A DNA stretch of 64,000 nt from Tanytarsus gracilentus (GCA_038502055.1 JAXRKN010000045.1:10467501-10531500), one strand, 5' to 3'; counted from the first letter of the stretch, positions 37,001 through 51,474 are shown. A program made the numbers and translations. The notes: generated by a model not told the origin, from the sequence alone.

Positions 37001-40000
37001 ACGGCATCCACATTATGTAAGTCATGTACGATTGTGTGGAGTTGTAAACCTTTTTTGTGGAATGAGAAACTCGTATGAGAAATCCTTTCTTTTCACTCTG
37101 AAAATGAAGTTCTTGCGAGTCGTCAAAGTGAAGAAGATGTAAGAGAGAAAGATTGCATGCAGGTGACAGGGTTTATGTGAACATCTTGACCCACAATGAT
37201 CCTATAAAGTTTCTACAGCATCTCTCTCGAATTTAACATGCATTTTATGGCACGAGATGTGTCTTTTGAAATGTTGAGCTCACTTCAGAGTTGCGGGTTT
37301 AAAATTGAGAGAAATTCTCGAAAGTTTAACGAAAAATTCTTTTTTTTAATTGATAAAAGTCAATGGACAGACTTTGTAAATTTTAAACAAAAGCAGAAAA
37401 ATTGCAAATAAAATTTTTCAAATTTAAAATTACAAATTCAAATTTTTAAGAAAATTAAAATTTAAAAAAATGCAATTTTAACGCAACGCCACAAAAATTA
37501 AATTAATTCCCTCAAAAATAGCCATTGAATTATTTCACAATTTATTTTCCAACCTCTCTTGTGGCAATAAAATTATTTTTTAATAATTTTTCATAATTCA
37601 TTCACTGTGCATTCAATGTCCATGGTCATAATAAAATGCAGCTGAAATTAATGGAGAAAAAAGTTATTTTTCAATTACTCAATTTGCTTAATTGTTTAAT
37701 TATCGTTGAATATGTGTGTGTGTATGATAAAGCAGCGCCATGGTCATAACTTCACACAAAAAAGGTGAAGAGGGAAAAAATCAATTGAGCTCACGGATTT
37801 GCGGAGATCCTTCATCAAAAGTGATTTTGCCGAATGGATATGAAGGTGTACATAAACCAAGGTTTTTATACCAAAGACAGAAACAGCGGCAGCAGAGTCA
37901 TTTGACATTATGATGAGGGTCAGATGTTGCTCGTAAAGAAGAGATAACAAAATCATAATAATTTTCCTTTCTTCATCTCGAAGCGACTTCGAACGATTCT
38001 TTTAGTATGCGTATCAACTCCCACCACTCAGCATGCTCATTTCAACGCAAAAACGAAATGACGATGAGACATGAAAATTAGAAATAACATCTGGAAAAAT
38101 AGAAGAAAATTTCCACGAGCACTTTAAAATTGTAAAAAGAATTTTGTGCCGTTAATGGAATAAAAAATTCACTCACAATTGGATGTGAGGATTTTGCTTT
38201 TGAATTGTAAATGCTGTAAAGTCATGAAGCGATTTTTATCAGCTGAAGAAACTCTTTGAAATCGTGAAGGGTAATTTTCAATAATAAGAAAATTAAATAC
38301 ACTCGAAAGCGGTTGAGTGAGTCGAGTTAAAATTTTCAGATGACTCTTTTGAAGAGAAATTTGACATTGCCAGATGGTTTTTGTGTAATTAAGAAAACTC
38401 TGAAGAAAATAATTAATAAGTAGGTCACGGGAAGGTACGCGAGGAGATTTTTTGGGAAGTTAATTAATTTTTGTGGATTAAGGAAGACGGAAATTGAATT
38501 AAATGTAATTTTAATAATAAATTATGGTTAATTAATTAAAACACAAAGTTTAGGAGGGAATTTTTGATTAAAATTTGTCAAACGAATTTTTAAAAGATTT
38601 AACGTATTTGTATATTTAAAAATGTTTTTCTAAGTTTAAATTTTAAAAATTATTGAATCTATGAAATTTTTCTTTATTTTTTTTTAAATTTACCTTTTAA
38701 TACTTAATTGAACTTCATTTAATTGTTTTTATAAATTTGCCCAAAAAACTCTAGTCACCCTATTTGATAGTAAAATTTCAAATTCCTCCCATCAGTCCGC
38801 CATTAAAATCTTCAATTCGCTCGCCATATCGCCATAATTTCCACTTTGTGCCTCTGTCTTCAAGTTTATTCAACATGTCACTCGGCAATTTGACTAAAAC
38901 ACGGTCGAAAAGAAAATGAAAATTAATGTAAAGGCGGATGAAGCCTTAAAAAAGGAGGCAGCAGCAGAGAGAATAACACACTCACATTTATGTCGCCGCG
39001 GCTGAAAGAACCATAAAAGCCAATCATAAAATTCAGTGTGCCTACTTCGACTTGAGGGTGTTTTAATTAAGTCAGAGCGAAAGCATTAATGAAAATAACA
39101 CAAGGACGCGTTTTTTCATTAATTGATTTAATTAAAAATATCTTTTGGGAATCTTACTCACGCACACTCAAAATGTCTTAATTATTTTTCCCAACACTTG
39201 AAAATTTCGAATGAATTTTAACGTAGAATGTGACAAAAGCAGTTGAAAGTCATTGAAGCATGTCATCAAGAATTTTACGATTGTTGTTGATTAGTTTAGA
39301 GAAAAGAAATTTTTATTGTGTTTTTGACACATTTCAAAAAATATTTTTAAGTGCACATGTGCGTCGCTCTTTGTTTACATTTACAGCGTAATTTAGTTTA
39401 CGAAATTTTTCGATCCATCTTTAAACTTTTTCTCCCCTTCATTTTATCGAGTAATGCGGGTGAAATAAAAATCGTTAAGAGGAGAAAATAAAATCATCAA
39501 AAGTAATTTTCTTTTCCTAAATTACAAAAAAAAACAAGTTTAATATTTCCAAAAATGCGATGTGCGTTAGTGTTATGTTGTATCAGTCATAAAAGTCATA
39601 ATCGTAAAAGTAGAAAATTTTCAAGGCAGTAGCTGATATTGGAGCTGGTAATGTTACCTTAGGGATATTTGTGATGTGTACGATGAAAGATATTTTTTCC
39701 GTAAGTGAGTGAGTGAATGGATCATATTATTTTCGTATATGAAAGTCTTTGTTTGGGTTTATGGTCAGAGAAAATTTTTATTGATTTTTTTCGAGATAAT
39801 TTTGGAAGTTGAGGAATTTTTTAATGATTATTTTTTTTAATGAAAATATAAATTTTTCTTGGTTTATGATTTTTTTCCTGGAATGGAATAATAAATTTTT
39901 CTTGGACTACGATTTTTCTGAAATTTTAAATGTTTTCTGGAATTATTTTGTAAAATGATGTATTGAAAATTTAAAGAAATGAACCGTTTTATATTTGAAT

Positions 40001-40577
40001 TTAGAGGGTAGCTCAATTCCTTTAGGAATTTTTCATGGATTTAAATTTTTTCCTCAAGATTTCAAATTATTTAAAACTCTTAAAATTTAATTAAGTTCTG
40101 ATTAATTTCTCCTAACTTTTCACGCAAATCGTTTAATCTTTTCCTCTCGAATTAACGCCCCGAAGCTCAGTAGTGAAAAATTATTTGCACACTGAAATCT
40201 TAATAAGGTAAAATATTTAATAATACACCGAAAGTATTATTTTGCCTCACCGACAAGCTTTTCTGGTATTTGTCTAAAGGATCAACTTTATTTTCATTTT
40301 CTACGAGAGGGTTTTTCGGTTGAATGTGGCGGTATGAAAATTGACTACGTTCTCCACCCACAAAGGCAACTCTGGCAATGTAAATAATAATTTTAGTTCA
40401 TAACTCGAGAGTAATTTCTATTAATATCATGGACATTTTTTGGATGGTAGCCATGAGCATGAGAGGAAATTTGTGTAATTTATCTTTTTTTTGGATTATC
40501 GTATTGAATTTCATTGTCGGAGGTTTGCCAAGAATTTTATTAAAGAGAATTAAATAAATAATAAATTTAAAAAAATA
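34009..40577. other. AT-rich spacer, no gene seen
   Basis: Scattered open frames of 60-90 codons on both strands without recognisable domains. Locally less AT-rich patches (35170-35440, 35520-35600) show no supported exon. Confidence 0.5.
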
Positions 40578-41516
40578 GGTGGCGCTTGTTATTCGGAGTA
40601 AATTGAATCGCAAGATAATAAATCATGAAATTTCTCTTACTTGGCACTGCTGATCATGCAATATAATACCTCGTTAGATTCGCAAAAGAACAGCTTTATT
40701 TTGAGACTGACTTTAAATTTTTTACTGGTCTCCTTATGCTTAAAAATTAATTCAAAACCTTGCTGGTAATTCCGGAGTGAATGCTTATAATTCCGGAGTA
40801 AATTTTAAAAATTCGATTTAAAATCAAATTTTGATAAAATCTTCATGCTTTCTTGAGTGAGGTGATTAAGTATGAAGAGATTGATATTTTTTGGGATTTC
40901 AATGTCTGGCAAGTGCAAGCAGTGCTTCCAACAACCTCCAAAATCCCTTTTTTAATGACTCTTTTGCAATTTTTTACGATCAATAGTAGATGTAATAAGA
41001 GCTTAATCACTTCAGAGGGCACTTAAGAATAGAACTCAATACTCACCCCTAAAAAGCATCTCTGAATAATTTTATTTCTCTTCGTTCTGAGATCTTATTG
41101 TGAGTAAAATAATTTTAAATGATTTTGGCTACTGTAATGTTAGTTTAACCTGGTATTCGATCTTGGTTTCTTCGCTGGAAATAAGTTCCTTCGCTGGAAG
41201 TTAGTTCCTCCGCTGGAAACCAGTTCCTCCGCTGGAAGCTAGTTCCTCCGCTGGAAGCTAGTTCCTCCGCTGGAAGCTAGTTCCTTCGCTGGAAGTTAGT
41301 TCCTCCGCTGGAAGCTAGTTCCTTCGCTGGAAGTTAGTTCCTCCGCTGGAAGTTAGTTCCTCCGCTGGAAGTTAGTTCCTCCGCTGGAAGTAAGTTCCTA
41401 CGCTAGATATTACTTTCTCCGCTGGATGTTGGTTCCTCTCGGGTTTGTTTTTTGTAAATTTGCGCATTTAATTTTCTCCGGAATTATAAGCACTCCGGAA
41501 TAACAAGCGTCCACCC
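40578..41516. mobile_element. TIR element with TA target duplication carrying the 19-bp minisatellite
   Basis: The left end ggtggcgcttgttattcgga (40578 on) matches the reverse complement of the right end (ccggaataacaagcgtccac at 41495-41514), giving about 24 bp of inverted repeat with three small differences. TA flanks both sides (40576-40577, 41517-41518). A second inverted pair lies inside: gaatgcttataattccggag near 40778 and ctccggaattataagcactc near 41476. There is no transposase. The right half holds the minisatellite 41167-41432. Confidence 0.75.
41167..41432. repeat. 19-bp minisatellite, 14 copies (same unit as 8454-8805, inverted)
   Basis: The unit is TTCCTCCGCTGGAAGYTAG, in exact 19-bp steps. 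Reverse-complemented and rotated, a common form reads AACTAACTTCCAGCGGAGG. It differs by one base from AACTAACATCCAGCGGAGG, a common unit of the 8454 array. The last unit (ctccgctggatgttggttcc) matches that array exactly over its length. Confidence 0.95.
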
Positions 41517-41518
41517 TA

Positions 41519-44500
41519 CGTTAAAAATTTTGTCTTAAAAAAATAAAATTTTGCAATTTAATTTTCGTTCGAATCTGAAGTATTGAAAACTATTAAATTT
41601 TCATCACAAATTGCTCTCGAGCAAAAATCCCCATAAATAAAATTGAACTTTTTTGGAAAAATATTTTTGCATCATTTTCGCCTTCCTTGAATCCATAATT
41701 TTTCTCTTTCAACCCTTATTGATGCCAAAATCACGTGCATGCAATATTTTAGGCCACTTATTCGCATTGGCGGAAATGCCTGAATTTAAATCAAACGTAA
41801 GTGCGTTAGAACTGTGTATGGGCCGTTTAACGCACCGACTTTTAATATAAAATCCCATTTCAGAGTTCAAAAATTCACCCTCAAAATGCTCGATTTGAAC
41901 CCTTTTTTTCGGAATGTAAAACACCGGTGTTGTAATGTTCTGTGTATATGTGCAATAAATAACATAATCTTGTTATAAAACACGAGTCAGATACTTACAG
42001 CTGGAATGTACACGGAGTGTGGAGGTAAAAATATGCAAAAAGAATTTCTTTAAGGTGCGCTGGTAATAAAAAGGTTGAAGATGTGCGTGCTTAAGGATGA
42101 ACGAATAATTTTTCCACGTAAAAATCTGTAAGGTCAATTACCTCACGAGCGTCATTTGTTACGATCATTTTGAGCAATGAGTGCCCATTTAATTTGAATT
42201 TATTGTCTTTTGGACTTTTTTACGAGTCAAATTTTGTGAGTGGATGGATTTGAAATTGAAATGAATTTTCAGAAGGTAAATATTGAATTTGTTTTGGCTG
42301 GCTAGATGTGAGAAATTTTTAAATCATTCTAAAATTTTTATGGTTGGCTTAAAAATTTTATTTATAGATTGGATTTTTTTTAGTTTTTTATATTTTTAAG
42401 GGAGAAAAATTTATAGTCAACCTAAAATTGTAAATGTAGGATTTGTTTGTTGAGAGTTCAAAAACTTTTGAACTTACATTAATTTTTTTGCTTTGAGTTT
42501 AAAATCAAATTAGGAAATTTTTACTTTATTTACCTGGATATGTAAAATATGTAACATTTATGTACTAAGATATATAAAGTTTATAACGTTTATAAATATA
42601 TTTCCCACACCTTATTGAAACTACTTCTAAAAATTATATTTAAACTCAATTTTAATACAAAATTGTTTTTATAAACCTTTTTGACTTAATTCAATCCCAA
42701 ATAACCAGGTCAAATACTAAAGCACTTTATAAATATCTTCAACTCTTATCAAAATACCCCAGAATTGCTTGATAAAAGTCAATTTAACTTTTGCCGTTTA
42801 TATTTTTATTTATAACTTTTTTCTTTGAATACCCACCAGAGCTATTATCAAAATCAAATACCACAAAAAATTCCTCTTCAAAAAAAGAACTTTCCGCATT
42901 TGTATACACTGAAAAGAGAGGACAAAAAAATCCTTGTTATCAGCATTCACATTCCATTCATTCTTCTTTCAACAGTCGACGGTGGAAGACAAGAATGCAT
43001 TAAGTTACAAGCGAGAGTGAGCGAAATAATAAAAATATGTATATATGACACAATGCCGGGGATATTTATGAGTCTCGTGAGAGCATAAGAAATCAATTAT
43101 TTAATACACCATCTCCATGTCCGACGGTGAAAAATATGGGGAAGTGAAACGACGAGGAATTCCCTAAAGTAAATCTGAAGATTTTCATAAATAAAGTAAG
43201 ATGGCAACGCGAGTACACGCGAGTAGGGAAAACGGAGTGCTTGCAGAAAAGGCATTTCCGTTGGCACACTAAAGTGACTGTGTACTCTTATCGGAATGTC
43301 GAAAATGGAGTAGGGTGAGCAGTCAAGGGATGGAAATTTAGATTTTGAAAAATTTGAGATTTGATTTTTGAGGTTAAAAAATTTAAAAGTTTCGTTAAAT
43401 TTTAAATGGATTTTATTTTGTTGAATTTATATTTAAAATGTCCGTTAAATTTAAAAATACAAATAATTTTTTTCAAATCCATTTATATTTAAAATTCTAA
43501 TTTTTTAAAACTATCTAAACTTTCTCATCCCTGTAATTTTCTCGTACCGATAAAAAATGTCACATTTTAAATTTATTCACATGCGCTGAACAAAAATATG
43601 CACGAAATGGCTCTTTAAACTTTAAAAAGAGGAAAATCTCTCCTCCATGGTAGTCGGATTGAGCACTTAGCATTTCACAAGCATTCTTGTTGTCACTTGT
43701 TGACTAGGGAAAATAGTTCATTAAGTAGAAAACAGATGGAAATGTCACTTTACATTCATTGCTGCTTTTAGCATATGAGCAAAAAAAATCTCACATGAGG
43801 CTTTTTTTTGATGATGAAACAATGAGAAGAGATGAGTTGAGTGTGGATGAGAGGACTTACGCTTGAAAGAGGAAAATATTTTATAATGAGTTGAGAATGA
43901 GCTCGAGGATGTTGAAGATTAAAAAAAATTATTCAAAGGACAATTTTTAAAAACATTACGGAAGAATTTTACAAAAATATTTATTCAGCTAAATTTTACA
44001 TTCACTTCGAGTATTTTTAAAGTGAAATGAAAATCAAGTAAATTAATTTCATCATACGCCAAGTGAGTTCACTGTCACTATGCTTTTTCTCTCTTTCCTC
44101 CATCGCCAGAGGACTATTTGCAAAGATAATACATGAAATAATGAAAAAATAACAATAAACGAGATTTTTTTTGTCTGTCTACACATATAAAAGTGTATAA
44201 AAGTCCACACAGTTCGTGTTTTTTTGGGACAATTTTTTTGTCATAGGCAACTCTCTCTAGGCTGTGATGTGAATATAAAAAGTTTTTTTTCTATTTTTTA
44301 GCCAAAAAGTCTTTGTTGGTCCTTTTATTGGTTCAAAATATTATTCATTTCCTGTCGCTTCATTTATATTCATTTTTATCAAGATTTCTTCTTTCTCTCT
44401 CCGGTGCAGACGTCGATTGAGGAGAAAGGATGTGAGGATTATAGACCTTCTTACTTTCTCTCCCTATTTAAGAGAATTCAATTCGTTTATCAAACAATAT

Positions 44501-45058
44501 TTGTCGCATATGTTTGCATCTCGAGGACATTTACGATTTCTTTTTGAGGTATTTTTGTTATCGCCTCAAAATCGAATTTTTTCAATGAGGTTATTTATGG
44601 TGCATGCGAGGGTTGAACTCATGTCTATTTTATATTCATTACCCATCAATACTTTTGCCATTTTAATAGCTCTCTATTGACAATAATAATTATTAGACTT
44701 CAACTCGACCCCTCGCCATTGTCCCTTTTATATTTATCCTTTTCTCTTCTGTTTAAGAAAAGGATCGGAGATGAATAGTTTATAAGTACTCTCTTATCTT
44801 TCTTGAATAGAAAACTCTTTATGTCGCTCATAATGGCCTCTCTAACATTCCATCATGAGTTCAATGAACTTATTGGCAAAAAACATTTCATCGATTAATA
44901 ATTTTTCCATCAACCACTGAATAAATTTACGATAAAATTTAAATTAGAAAACTGACACGTTTTTGAATAATTTTATGAGGTGGCAAAAATTTATCGAATG
45001 TGTTGGAAATTTTGATTAGAAAAATTTCAACATAAATTATAAAAAGTTATAAAAAATT
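41519..45058. other. AT-rich spacer
   Basis: No gene I can support. A candidate core promoter is noted at 44184-44216. A pyrimidine run ending in cag near 44411 looks like a splice acceptor, but the open frames behind it are short and not recognisable. Confidence 0.45.
44184..44216 (+). promoter_or_regulatory. Possible TATA-type core promoter
   Basis: Two TATAAAAG words (about 44186 and 44196) are followed by cacacagttcgtg. An initiator-like A at about 44211 lies 25 bp after the first TATA word. AT-rich DNA yields such words by chance, so this is weak. Confidence 0.2.
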
Positions 45059-45222
45059 CAGCCGATAATCATTTTTTGGTAACTTATTTTTGAATTTAAA
45101 AATTACGTTATGATATTTACTTTGTTTTTTTGTTTTACTATTCATAACGTATTTTTTTAATTTAAAAATAAGGTACCAAAAAAGTAATAATCAAAGTAAC
45201 AGAAAAATCTTGAGAACAGCCG
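45059..45222. mobile_element. Small foldback element, copy B
   Basis: Left arm ttttttggtaacttattttt…aaaaattacgttatg and right arm cataacgta…aatttaaaaataaggtaccaaaaaa are inverted repeats of each other. The right outer part (caaagtaacagaaaaatcttgagaacagccgg) corresponds to caaagtagcaaaaaacttgagagcagctgg of the copy ending at 62130. Confidence 0.75.
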
Positions 45223-48200
45223 GAAAAAATAAAACTTTTTGCTCGTGTCCTTCCTCAATCAATGAAAGTTTCTATCCTATTAAAGTTCACCTTAATTTCA
45301 CCATAAAACCCACATCGTAATACTTTCACTACAATTCCCTCGACACAACCGAAAATACTTAGTCTCTGTCAACTCTCCGACTTTAACAAAGCCATATTCA
45401 AGCTGACGTGTACGTGATGCTGCCCTTGATCGAGCCGCTCAGTATGAAAAAAGATGTTCATGGAACAATAACAAGAAATTTGTTGTTGAGTGAAAGGCTT
45501 CGCACACGTAAAACGAATTTCCTCTCTCGCACATTTTAGTTAAAGGTGAGATGAGATGTAAAAATCATAATAATGATGGCAATTTTGGGATTTTAAAAAT
45601 CAATAAATTTAAAATTGTAATTGAAAATTTGAAGCTTAAAAGATTTTCAGGCTTTTCTAAAGATTAAAATTTATTTTTAGCCCATTTTGCCATGGCATTA
45701 AATTCATGCATCGACAATGATTAAAAGGAAATTTTTCCTAAGCAACGAGATTGTTGATTCACTCGGTTAGCATTGAAATGCTCGATTCTAGAAAAAATTG
45801 TCAAATGAATCATGCAAAACTCGATTCAATATTTTTCATCCCTTCTCTAATCTTCAACAGATATTTCCCAACATATCGATTCATCCATTTTATCATCATC
45901 ATTCGTGTATACAAAGAGTATCGTTGTGTACCACTTCACTATTTGTCCGCATTATGCCACTCGATACATCTCATCACAACTGCAATGTTGTTGATACGAC
46001 GATGACAAAAATAAGTAAAAATATTTCATTTCATGACAACAATGAGTGAAGTCACTCTCTTGAACGATATCATGTCTCGATATATAAGAGTTTTTTTTCG
46101 AAATGATATTATTTTGTAGTCATTTCAGTTGCAGATTAAACCAACTCAGCACAAAGAGAAAAAAATCAATTGTTGCAAACCACCGTTAAATTAAATATTG
46201 ACTCCATCCTCACTGCGGGCTTAAAACTGTACGATTTGAGGTTTTTAACCGTTGCCACACTTAATTTTCACCAAAAAAAGAATAAATTTAATTCATTAAA
46301 TGTGGCTTGGGAAAAAATTAAATTAATTTTTCTCATATATTGAAAAATTGATAAATGAGTTATGGAAAAATTTTCAAGCGTGTATTTAATTTTTTTTGAA
46401 ATGTTTAAAAGGAACTTTTTATCACGATAAAAGTTTAAATTGAGTTTGAGGAGGAAAAAATTGAGAGCAAATAAAAATTCTAGATAAATAAAAAGTCGCT
46501 CGAAGTTGAAGAAGTTCTTGAGAATTAATTTTCAAATTGCGAGTGAAAAATGATGAATTAAAGATTTTTAAAAGAAAATTTTAGAATCAATTTACGAAAT
46601 GTTAATATTTTAAATTTATTCTGAAATCAATTAAAAAATTTTAAATACAAAAATATTTTTCGTGTTTTACATTTTTTAATCACTTCCGGATGCAATTTTT
46701 TAAAATAACCCTTAATAAAGTCATCAAAATTTAAAATGTCAACATTTCCTTTATTTTCGAAGCAAAAATTTAATAACCCGGTCGCACACTGTTGATGCCT
46801 TTGCATGACTTTAATAATGTGTTAATTACATAAATTTATTTTCGCATGAGGGAATGTATATGTCTAATAAAAAGGCATATAAAGGGCATGTTGCGGTGGC
46901 GAATGATTTATTTATACGATGGAGCATAAAATTGTTAGTTTGGGCATAAGCAAGTGGCAGTTGGATTACAAATTAATTTCGACTTTTGGTTGATTTAATG
47001 AATTTTCTGTGAGATTAATAAAAGAATAGTAAAGGCTGGGTTTGATTAATTATTCATTGCTAAGTGAGAATTTAATATGAAAATATTTTTTTAAATCCAG
47101 CTCCAGAAATTATTTTTTTAAACCTTCTCAATCCCTCATTTAATTTATTGCCATAATCACAGTTAACTTTTTTATAAGTCCACATTTAAAAATGATTAAT
47201 TTTCAACTCAATGCAAACAAAGCCCGAACTCTGCACGCCTCGTATTTATTTTAAAATAAAACCAACGAATCTAATTCCAATAAAAACACATCGCACATTA
47301 TTATGATTTAACATCCACATCATTTATCTTTTATAATCATTAAGGGGGAAAGAGAGACAGAGAGACAAAAGTTGACGACCGTTCCCTCGATGATTTGTTT
47401 ATGGATGTCATAAAAAGCGTACACGAATGCTGCTGCTGTGTATGGTGTGAAAATGTTTCTGTCATAAGCGATGAAATGTCACTTCAAAATTGTTTGACAC
47501 TTTATAGTCGGCTTAGTGATGAAAACGACACGAGAGAAAAAAAGAGTTAGAAATATTTCTTTCATGTTTTTTGTGCATTCAACATTTTCATGGAATTTGA
47601 GTTTATGCATGTTTGTTAATAATTGGATTGTGTGTAAAATTACTGGCTATAATTATGGCATATCGTATTGTGATGCTGTGTGCAGCATGTAATTTGAACA
47701 AGTTTAACTAATAATATCCACATTCTCGAGGAAATGCTGGAACAATGCTTAATCACTTGATACATGACACGGTAATTCATTACAGTTAGTTAATTATCGA
47801 CTTTAATGTAGGAAACTAATTCAAGGGGTATAAAACTCCATCACAACAAATGTGTTTGCTTTAAAAAGTATAAAAAATTTCTTCCTAGAATTATTCAAAA
47901 ATTTCTCTGTTTAACAAATATAAAAAAATTGTTTGCAGACATCATCATCCCAACTTTTTGTCTAAATCCACATCGTACATAAAAACACAAGAGAACAACC
48001 ATAATAACCCTCATACATATATACAAAATCATCATAAAAAATTATTGCATAAAGCGAGCGAAATAAAACTTTTTCTTTCCTCCTCGCAAAATGGCGATAA
48101 TTTGCGGTCGTCTCGAGTGGTTTTTCAACACTTCCTCCACTCAACGACCAGCACAAAGAAGCGGAAAAATTTGTTGCCAAAAAAAAATATATCTAACCAT

Positions 48201-50867
48201 GTTTTCACACATAATTTCCCACATGAACACGCTCAATAGAATATTTCATAAATTCACTGTGCAATAAAATATATTTAATATTTTTTCCTCTCTCTTGTGC
48301 ATCTAAAATCAGTTAGGCAAACAATTATTTTCCATGCATATGAATTTATATTGAATTTTTGCCGAAGGAGAAAATTTCAACGCATAAAATCACCATAATC
48401 CCTTCATATCGCAACATTCTCATCAACACTGTGGCCCTCCACCACAAAATCGCCCTCATGAATAATGAAATGTTGTGTTATCATGACATCATCATCAACT
48501 CACTCCGTTGTGTCAAAAAGTGATACTCTCGCAGCTCATTATTAACTTGGTCGAGTGAGAGGAAAAAGTGTTAGCTGTCACAGAATTAATTTAATATCCA
48601 GGAAAAAGTGTAAAAAACAAGGGTGACAGTCTGAGATTTTTTTTGCATTTTCATCAGATAAAAATAATTTTCCATTTTTTAAACGTTCATTTTTAATCTA
48701 AATTATTTTTATTCACTTTATATTTGAAGAACACCTTAAAAATCGTCAGCCCAATTTTTAATTATTTTTCTCCCCTCCAAATTTTCACTTTAACTAAATT
48801 CTCCCCCAAAATTGCAGCTTTAATTTCATCATCGCCCGACACAAAATTAAAATGATCTCAAAGCATCATAAAAATTCGCTTTATCGTCACTTTTTATTCT
48901 CTGTTTACTCTCACAACAACAACAAAAATGCTCTTGCAATAAATTAAAGTAAAAGGAGGGCTATAAAAGTGACGGAAATTGAAGAGTGAGAGAGAGAGAA
49001 ATGTTTAAACTTCATTGACATCTTAATCAAAATGTAAAAAAGAAATAATATCAGTAAAAAGCAGTCGACGACGGCATGGCGCACTTTCTTGTACAAATTT
49101 CTCTCTTTTTTTCGGAAAATCTCTTCCGCAAATAAATCTTTAAAAATTGTCGGAGCTGTGACGTAATTTGCAGGATAGAAAGAGAGGGGAGGGAGCGTGG
49201 GTACATAAACACACGCATCGAAATGATAATTTTATTCTGCCTCTAGCCAACTTTTAATATATTAACAATATACGAAAAATAAATATTTTCAAAGCGATAG
49301 AGATGAGCGAAAATTATATTTTCAGTGTTTATGATACGCTGAGAAAAAAGTTCAAAACAACAAACGCTATAGATAAGTTTGATTAACATTTTGAAATGAG
49401 TTGTTTTGATGAAGCTAAAAGTTTAATGTTGAAAACTCTTGACATACATGTTGTAATTAGATGTGAAATATAAATTTTAAAATTTCATGAAATAAATTTA
49501 AAGATATTCAAAAAAAAAAATTTGAGACATTGAAAAATTATTTGTTAAAATTTTATAAGTTTAGAGTCAAAAATAATTTTTAAAACTAGCAAAAAATAAA
49601 TTTTACAAATTAAATTCCAAAAATTAATTTCAAAATTTTCTTGAAAAAAAGTTAAGAAAAACTTTTAAGGACATCCACAAAATAGTCTTCATAACTTTTC
49701 CTCAACAAACTCAAACAGTCATTCAGTAAATTTATTTTTTATTCATCGAGAAAGAAACTTTCTGCAAAAGACATTTCTCTTATTTTCTCTCTCCCTCTAA
49801 TAAGGAAATAAAAGGCACCCCTAAAAGCGATATATTTGTATGTTATTTGTGCCATTTATCATGTCATTATTATGTTGCGTAATTTTTATGTAAAATACAT
49901 TTTTATTAAAATATTATGGCGCATGGGGTTGACTTAATGCTTCTTTTGATAGTTTTCTCTCTCTTTCTCCGGCCCCTTTTTGCTTTCGCTCTAGTTCACT
50001 GTCGTTATGAGCACATTGGCAAAAGAAGAAGAATTGCAAATAGTTTATCATTTTGTCGAGTGAGAGAAGAAAATTTGTGAACTGCTATGACACAAATAGC
50101 GACATAAAGACACCCTCGTACAACTCTCAGCGTGTGTGTGTGCAGTACAATAAATTTGCACATAAATAAATAACTAAATGCGAGTTGAGAATCCATAAAT
50201 TCACTTTTTATATTTCACATTCTTGTAATATTTTTTCTCTCCTCCGACAAATGTTACCAGTGCGGAATTGATGCACACTTGCCGCTCCTCTCATGCGTGA
50301 ATGAACGAATTTTTAGTACATGGATTATCGATTAGATTTGCTAATGAGGGGTGACAAATGTGATTTTGATATGATTTTTCCTCCCTTCTCTCTTACTTCC
50401 ACACAATCGTATCTTTTCTCTCTGTCGTTCACGACGGGAATCAACAGCTGTTGCGAAGCAACAGATGTTTGAAAAATAACGGTCAAAAAATATTTAAAAA
50501 AATTCTTACATGCGCTCCAATACTTCAACACCATCAACTTCACCACTCACCCACTTCCCTCAATAATAATGCGCTCTCACTGTCTTACCCCCAAATCAAT
50601 TTCATACAGCGACAAGATTAAAGACAGCGAGAGAAGAAATGCAAAAAATGCATTTACAAAAATGAAATTAATAATAATTAAAAATTATTCTTGTTGAACC
50701 AATAAAATAAATATGTAAAAAATAGTCAATCATAACGGTAAATCTTACTCAGAGATTCGTCTAGGGTAAATTCCGGGAGCGAACAATTTAAACATTCACA
50801 CGTTTAATTTTGTAAATGTATTTTGGTTTATTAAATTAAGTTTAATAAATTTGATCAGGAAAAGACT
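45223..50867. other. AT-rich spacer, no gene seen
   Basis: Short open frames only. Several overlap on opposite strands (45751-46049, 47958-48239) as expected by chance. Confidence 0.5.
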
Positions 50868-51362
50868 AAATAAAATAAGTAAAAAATTTAACAACACTCT
50901 TTTTTTTAAACTAGATATTTCACGGAAAAGTATTAAATAAAATAAAATATATTTTTATTTTTCATTTTTATAACTTTTTAGAACTTAAAACTAAATTTTT
51001 ATTTTTTATGACATATTAAACATATGTATAATACTTGAATGAATTTAATATTGAATTTAGATAAAAATTAGAGAAGTGGGCGGTTTTAAAAACATCAAAC
51101 AAACAAAAATTATTGCTTCACTTTCTAATTTTTGATCTTAAATTCCAATATTAAATTCATTCAAGTATTGCATACATATGTTTAATATGTTGCGATAAAG
51201 CAAATACCAAAATTTAGTTTTAAATTCTCAAAAGAGAGTTATAACAACATGGATAAAATGTCAAAATATTTACTGATTTTATTTTTTTAATCTTTTCCGT
51301 GCGAAATATCTAGTTGTACAAAGAGAAGGAGTGTTGTTAAATTTTTTTTACTTATTTTATTT
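50868..51362. mobile_element. Long hairpin / foldback element (~495 bp)
   Basis: Left arm 50868-51078 and right arm 51119-51362 are imperfect inverted repeats around a 40-nt loop. Matching landmarks include aaataaaataagtaaaaaat / ttttttacttattttatttt, aatttaacaacactct / ggagtgttgttaaatt, ctagatatttcacgg / ccgtgcgaaatatctag, catatgtataatacttgaatg / cattcaagtattgcatacatatg, and aattagagaagtg / cactttctaatt. No coding capacity. It could be a foldback MITE; if transcribed it would make a long double-stranded RNA. Confidence 0.85.
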
Positions 51363-51474
51363 TGTAATGATGCAATGTTGTATTTATTAGGAGTTAAATC
51401 GAGAGATTTTTTGAGGAAAGATTCTGCAAAAAAATAAGAACTTTTATTTCATATTTAGATCTTGTTATATTTAA

